The translations under genes and the position numbers were made by a program. From Candidatus Symbiobacter sp. (GTDB lineage Bacteria > Pseudomonadota > Alphaproteobacteria > Elsterales > Elsteraceae), in contig JASGCR010000128.1 in assembly GCA_030054015.1 (NCBI GenBank), positions 1 to 6,387 on the forward strand: 6,387 nucleotides of DNA, given 5' to 3'. This document shows, piece by piece, positions 5,440 through 6,387 of the stretch (the first letter of the stretch is position 1; each line of letters starts with the position of its first letter). The notes under the pieces were generated by a model. That model was not told where the DNA came from. It was given only the letters and a program-made list of their open reading frames with translations, and did not search any database.

Positions 5440-6222
5440 ATGAACTACACTTTGTATCACGATTTGGCGGGCAAAACCGTGTTTATCTCCGGCGGCAGTT
5501 CCGGCATCGGGGCCGAATTGGTGCGGGCTTTTGCCGCGCAAAATTGCCGCGTCGCTTTTTGCGGCACCAAACCCAATGGCGGCGACGAATTATTTAGCGA
5601 TATCACCCAGGCCGGCTTGCCCCGCCCGCATTATTACCCGTGTGATGTGCGTGACATAGCCGCCCTTACCGCGATGCTCGATGAAATCGGCACCACCCTG
5701 GGCAATATTGGCGTGTTGATCAATAATGCCGGCCGCGACGACCGCCACAGTTTGGATGAACTCACCCCCGAATATTGGGATAATTGCCTCAACACCAATC
5801 TCCGCCACCAAGTCTTTGCCACCCAAATCGTGGCACGACAAATGAAATTGCTCGGCGGCGGCGCAATCATCAATATGGGGTCAATTTCCTGGATGCGCGG
5901 TCGCCCCCATTTGATCGGATATACCACCAGCAAAGCCGCCATTTCCGGCATGACCCGCACCTTAGCCCGCGAATTGGGCGAATTTAACATCCGCGTCAAT
6001 GCCATCGTGCCAGGCGCCATCGTCACCCCCCGCCAGAGTGAATTATGGCGCAACCCAGCCGAAGACCAAAAATTCATCGAATTCCAATGCTTGAAATTCC
6101 GCCTCGAAGCCACCCATGTCGCCGCCCCAACTTTGTTTCTGGCCAGCACCGCCAGCCTCGGCATCACCGGCCATAATTTGATCGTCGATGCCGGCCTCGC
6201 CCAAGTCAGCATCGCCGGCTAG
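5440..6222 (+). CDS. SDR-family sugar 1-dehydrogenase, XylB (D-xylose dehydrogenase) type
   Basis: This 260-residue classical short-chain dehydrogenase/reductase is NAD(P)-dependent. The cofactor motif is SGGSSGIG with G18, G22 and G24. CDVRD (D69) contacts the adenine, and NNAG is at 95-98. The catalytic set is S148, Y161 and K165 (S-13-Y-3-K). Beyond the generic motifs it shares with Caulobacter crescentus D-xylose dehydrogenase, as I recall that sequence, DDRH after NNAG, NLRH at 120-123, GSISW, QCLK at 216-219 and TGHxxxVDAG at the end. This makes oxidation of an aldose (xylose, arabinose, galactose or similar) to its lactone the best prediction. The lactonase directly upstream would hydrolyse the product. 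The ATG at 5440 follows GGGGGC at 5427-5431; a start at 5407 would add residues that do not look conserved. A terminator lies right after the stop. No sugar-acid dehydratase is in the window, so the pathway is incomplete here. Confidence 0.85.
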   Translation: MNYTLYHDLAGKTVFISGGSSGIGAELVRAFAAQNCRVAFCGTKPNGGDELFSDITQAGLPRPHYYPCDVRDIAALTAMLDEIGTTLGNIGVLINNAGRDDRHSLDELTPEYWDNCLNTNLRHQVFATQIVARQMKLLGGGAIINMGSISWMRGRPHLIGYTTSKAAISGMTRTLARELGEFNIRVNAIVPGAIVTPRQSELWRNPAEDQKFIEFQCLKFRLEATHVAAPTLFLASTASLGITGHNLIVDAGLAQVSIAG

Positions 6223-6230
6223 CGGCAACG

Positions 6231-6268
6231 TGCCGCCGCGACCGCGCGGCGGCAGCGATCAGTTTTTT
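6231..6268 (+). terminator. Rho-independent terminator after the dehydrogenase
   Basis: TGCCGCCGCG (6231-6240) pairs perfectly with CGCGGCGGCA (6245-6254) around an ACCG loop. TTTTTT occurs at 6263-6268, eight bases after the stem. The gap is longer than ideal, but the stem is strong and its place 8 bp after the TAG stop fits the end of an operon. Confidence 0.65.
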
Positions 6269-6308
6269 CCGTCGTTCTTGATGCAATATTGCTTTTAATG
6301 TTTTTTGG

Positions 6309-6326
6309 GGAAGGTCTGATTAAGTC
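6309..6326 (+). repeat. 18-bp inverted repeat, right copy (IS terminal repeat)
   Basis: GGAAGGTCTGATTAAGTC is the exact reverse complement of 65-82 and forms the start of the presumed IS on the right. It is preceded by TTGG (6305-6308), the same four bases that follow the left copy. Confidence 0.85.
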
Positions 6327-6387
6327 CCAAACTTGCCAAAAGAACGGCGCATTTGATGATGTGGATGGCTCTCCAACAGCATCAATG
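6320..6387 (-). CDS. Possible C-terminal end of an IS transposase (partial)
   Basis: The minus strand has an open frame of 21 codons ending in SHPHHQMRRSFGKFGT and a TAA at 6322-6320, inside the terminal inverted repeat. The basic, aromatic-rich tail and the stop inside the repeat suit a transposase end. No catalytic motif is visible and other frames are also open, so the call is tentative. Confidence 0.25.
   Translation of the reverse strand, partial: LMLLESHPHHQMRRSFGKFGT

Larger units (their letters stand above)
6309..6387. mobile_element. End of an IS5-group-like insertion sequence (partial, runs off the right edge)
   Basis: The element begins with GGAAGGTCTGATTAAGTCCC, which resembles the E. 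coli IS5 end, and continues beyond the window. After the shared 18 bp the sequence differs from the left copy, so this is probably the other end of the same element. The two copies would then lie in the same orientation around the segment 83-6308. Reading on the minus strand gives an open frame that stops within the terminal repeat, as transposase genes often do. Only 79 bases are visible, so the family call depends on the terminal repeat. Confidence 0.5.

Noticed and set aside
1..6387. CRISPR array, tRNA, rRNA or origin of replication
   Set aside because: No regularly spaced repeats, no tRNA-like cloverleaf, no rRNA segments and no iterons or Rep gene were seen.

Overview
The window looks like chromosomal DNA from a proteobacterium, probably an alphaproteobacterium. 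The reasons are the close resemblance of the 3' dehydrogenase to the Caulobacter-type xylose dehydrogenase clade, the codon use of the flanking genes, and the hairpin-rich intergenic repeats. No rRNA, tRNA or housekeeping marker is present, so the taxonomy is inference.

Layout. Positions 1-82 and 6309-6387 each end in the same 18-bp inverted sequence, which resembles the terminal repeat of IS5-group insertion sequences. Both tips point inward, so the window is a segment lying between two IS copies that run off either side. Just inside the left IS is a terminator-like hairpin (114-168). It is followed by an MFS sugar/acid transporter (266-1510, +). A GC-poor block follows. It holds a strong minus-strand terminator and structured repeats (1531-1758), a divergent gene on the minus strand that looks like a BECR-fold (PBECR-like) nuclease (1760-2221), a divergent promoter region, and then a two-gene defence cassette: a PtuA-like ABC/SMC-type ATPase (2446-3819) and a PtuB-like HNH protein (3834-4490). 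The GC-richer part then resumes with an SMP-30/gluconolactonase-family lactonase (4480-5400), an SDR sugar dehydrogenase of the XylB type (5440-6222) and a terminator (6231-6268).

How it fits together. The transporter, sugar dehydrogenase and sugar lactonase form a plausible oxidative pentose/hexose module: uptake, oxidation to the lactone, then hydrolysis to the aldonic acid. D-xylose or a related aldose is the best guess. A Septu-type anti-phage cassette, with a divergent putative nuclease gene, sits in the middle of this module. The ptuB stop codon overlaps the lactonase start by 11 nt, so defence and sugar genes may share a transcript.

The most interesting points are: the PtuB-like protein keeps its HNH core but appears to lack some expected zinc cysteines; the nuclease-like gene next to Septu is not a standard component; two palindromes lie directly upstream of the lactonase; and the same tetranucleotide TTGG abuts both inward-facing IS ends, as expected if the segment once existed as a circle carrying one IS.
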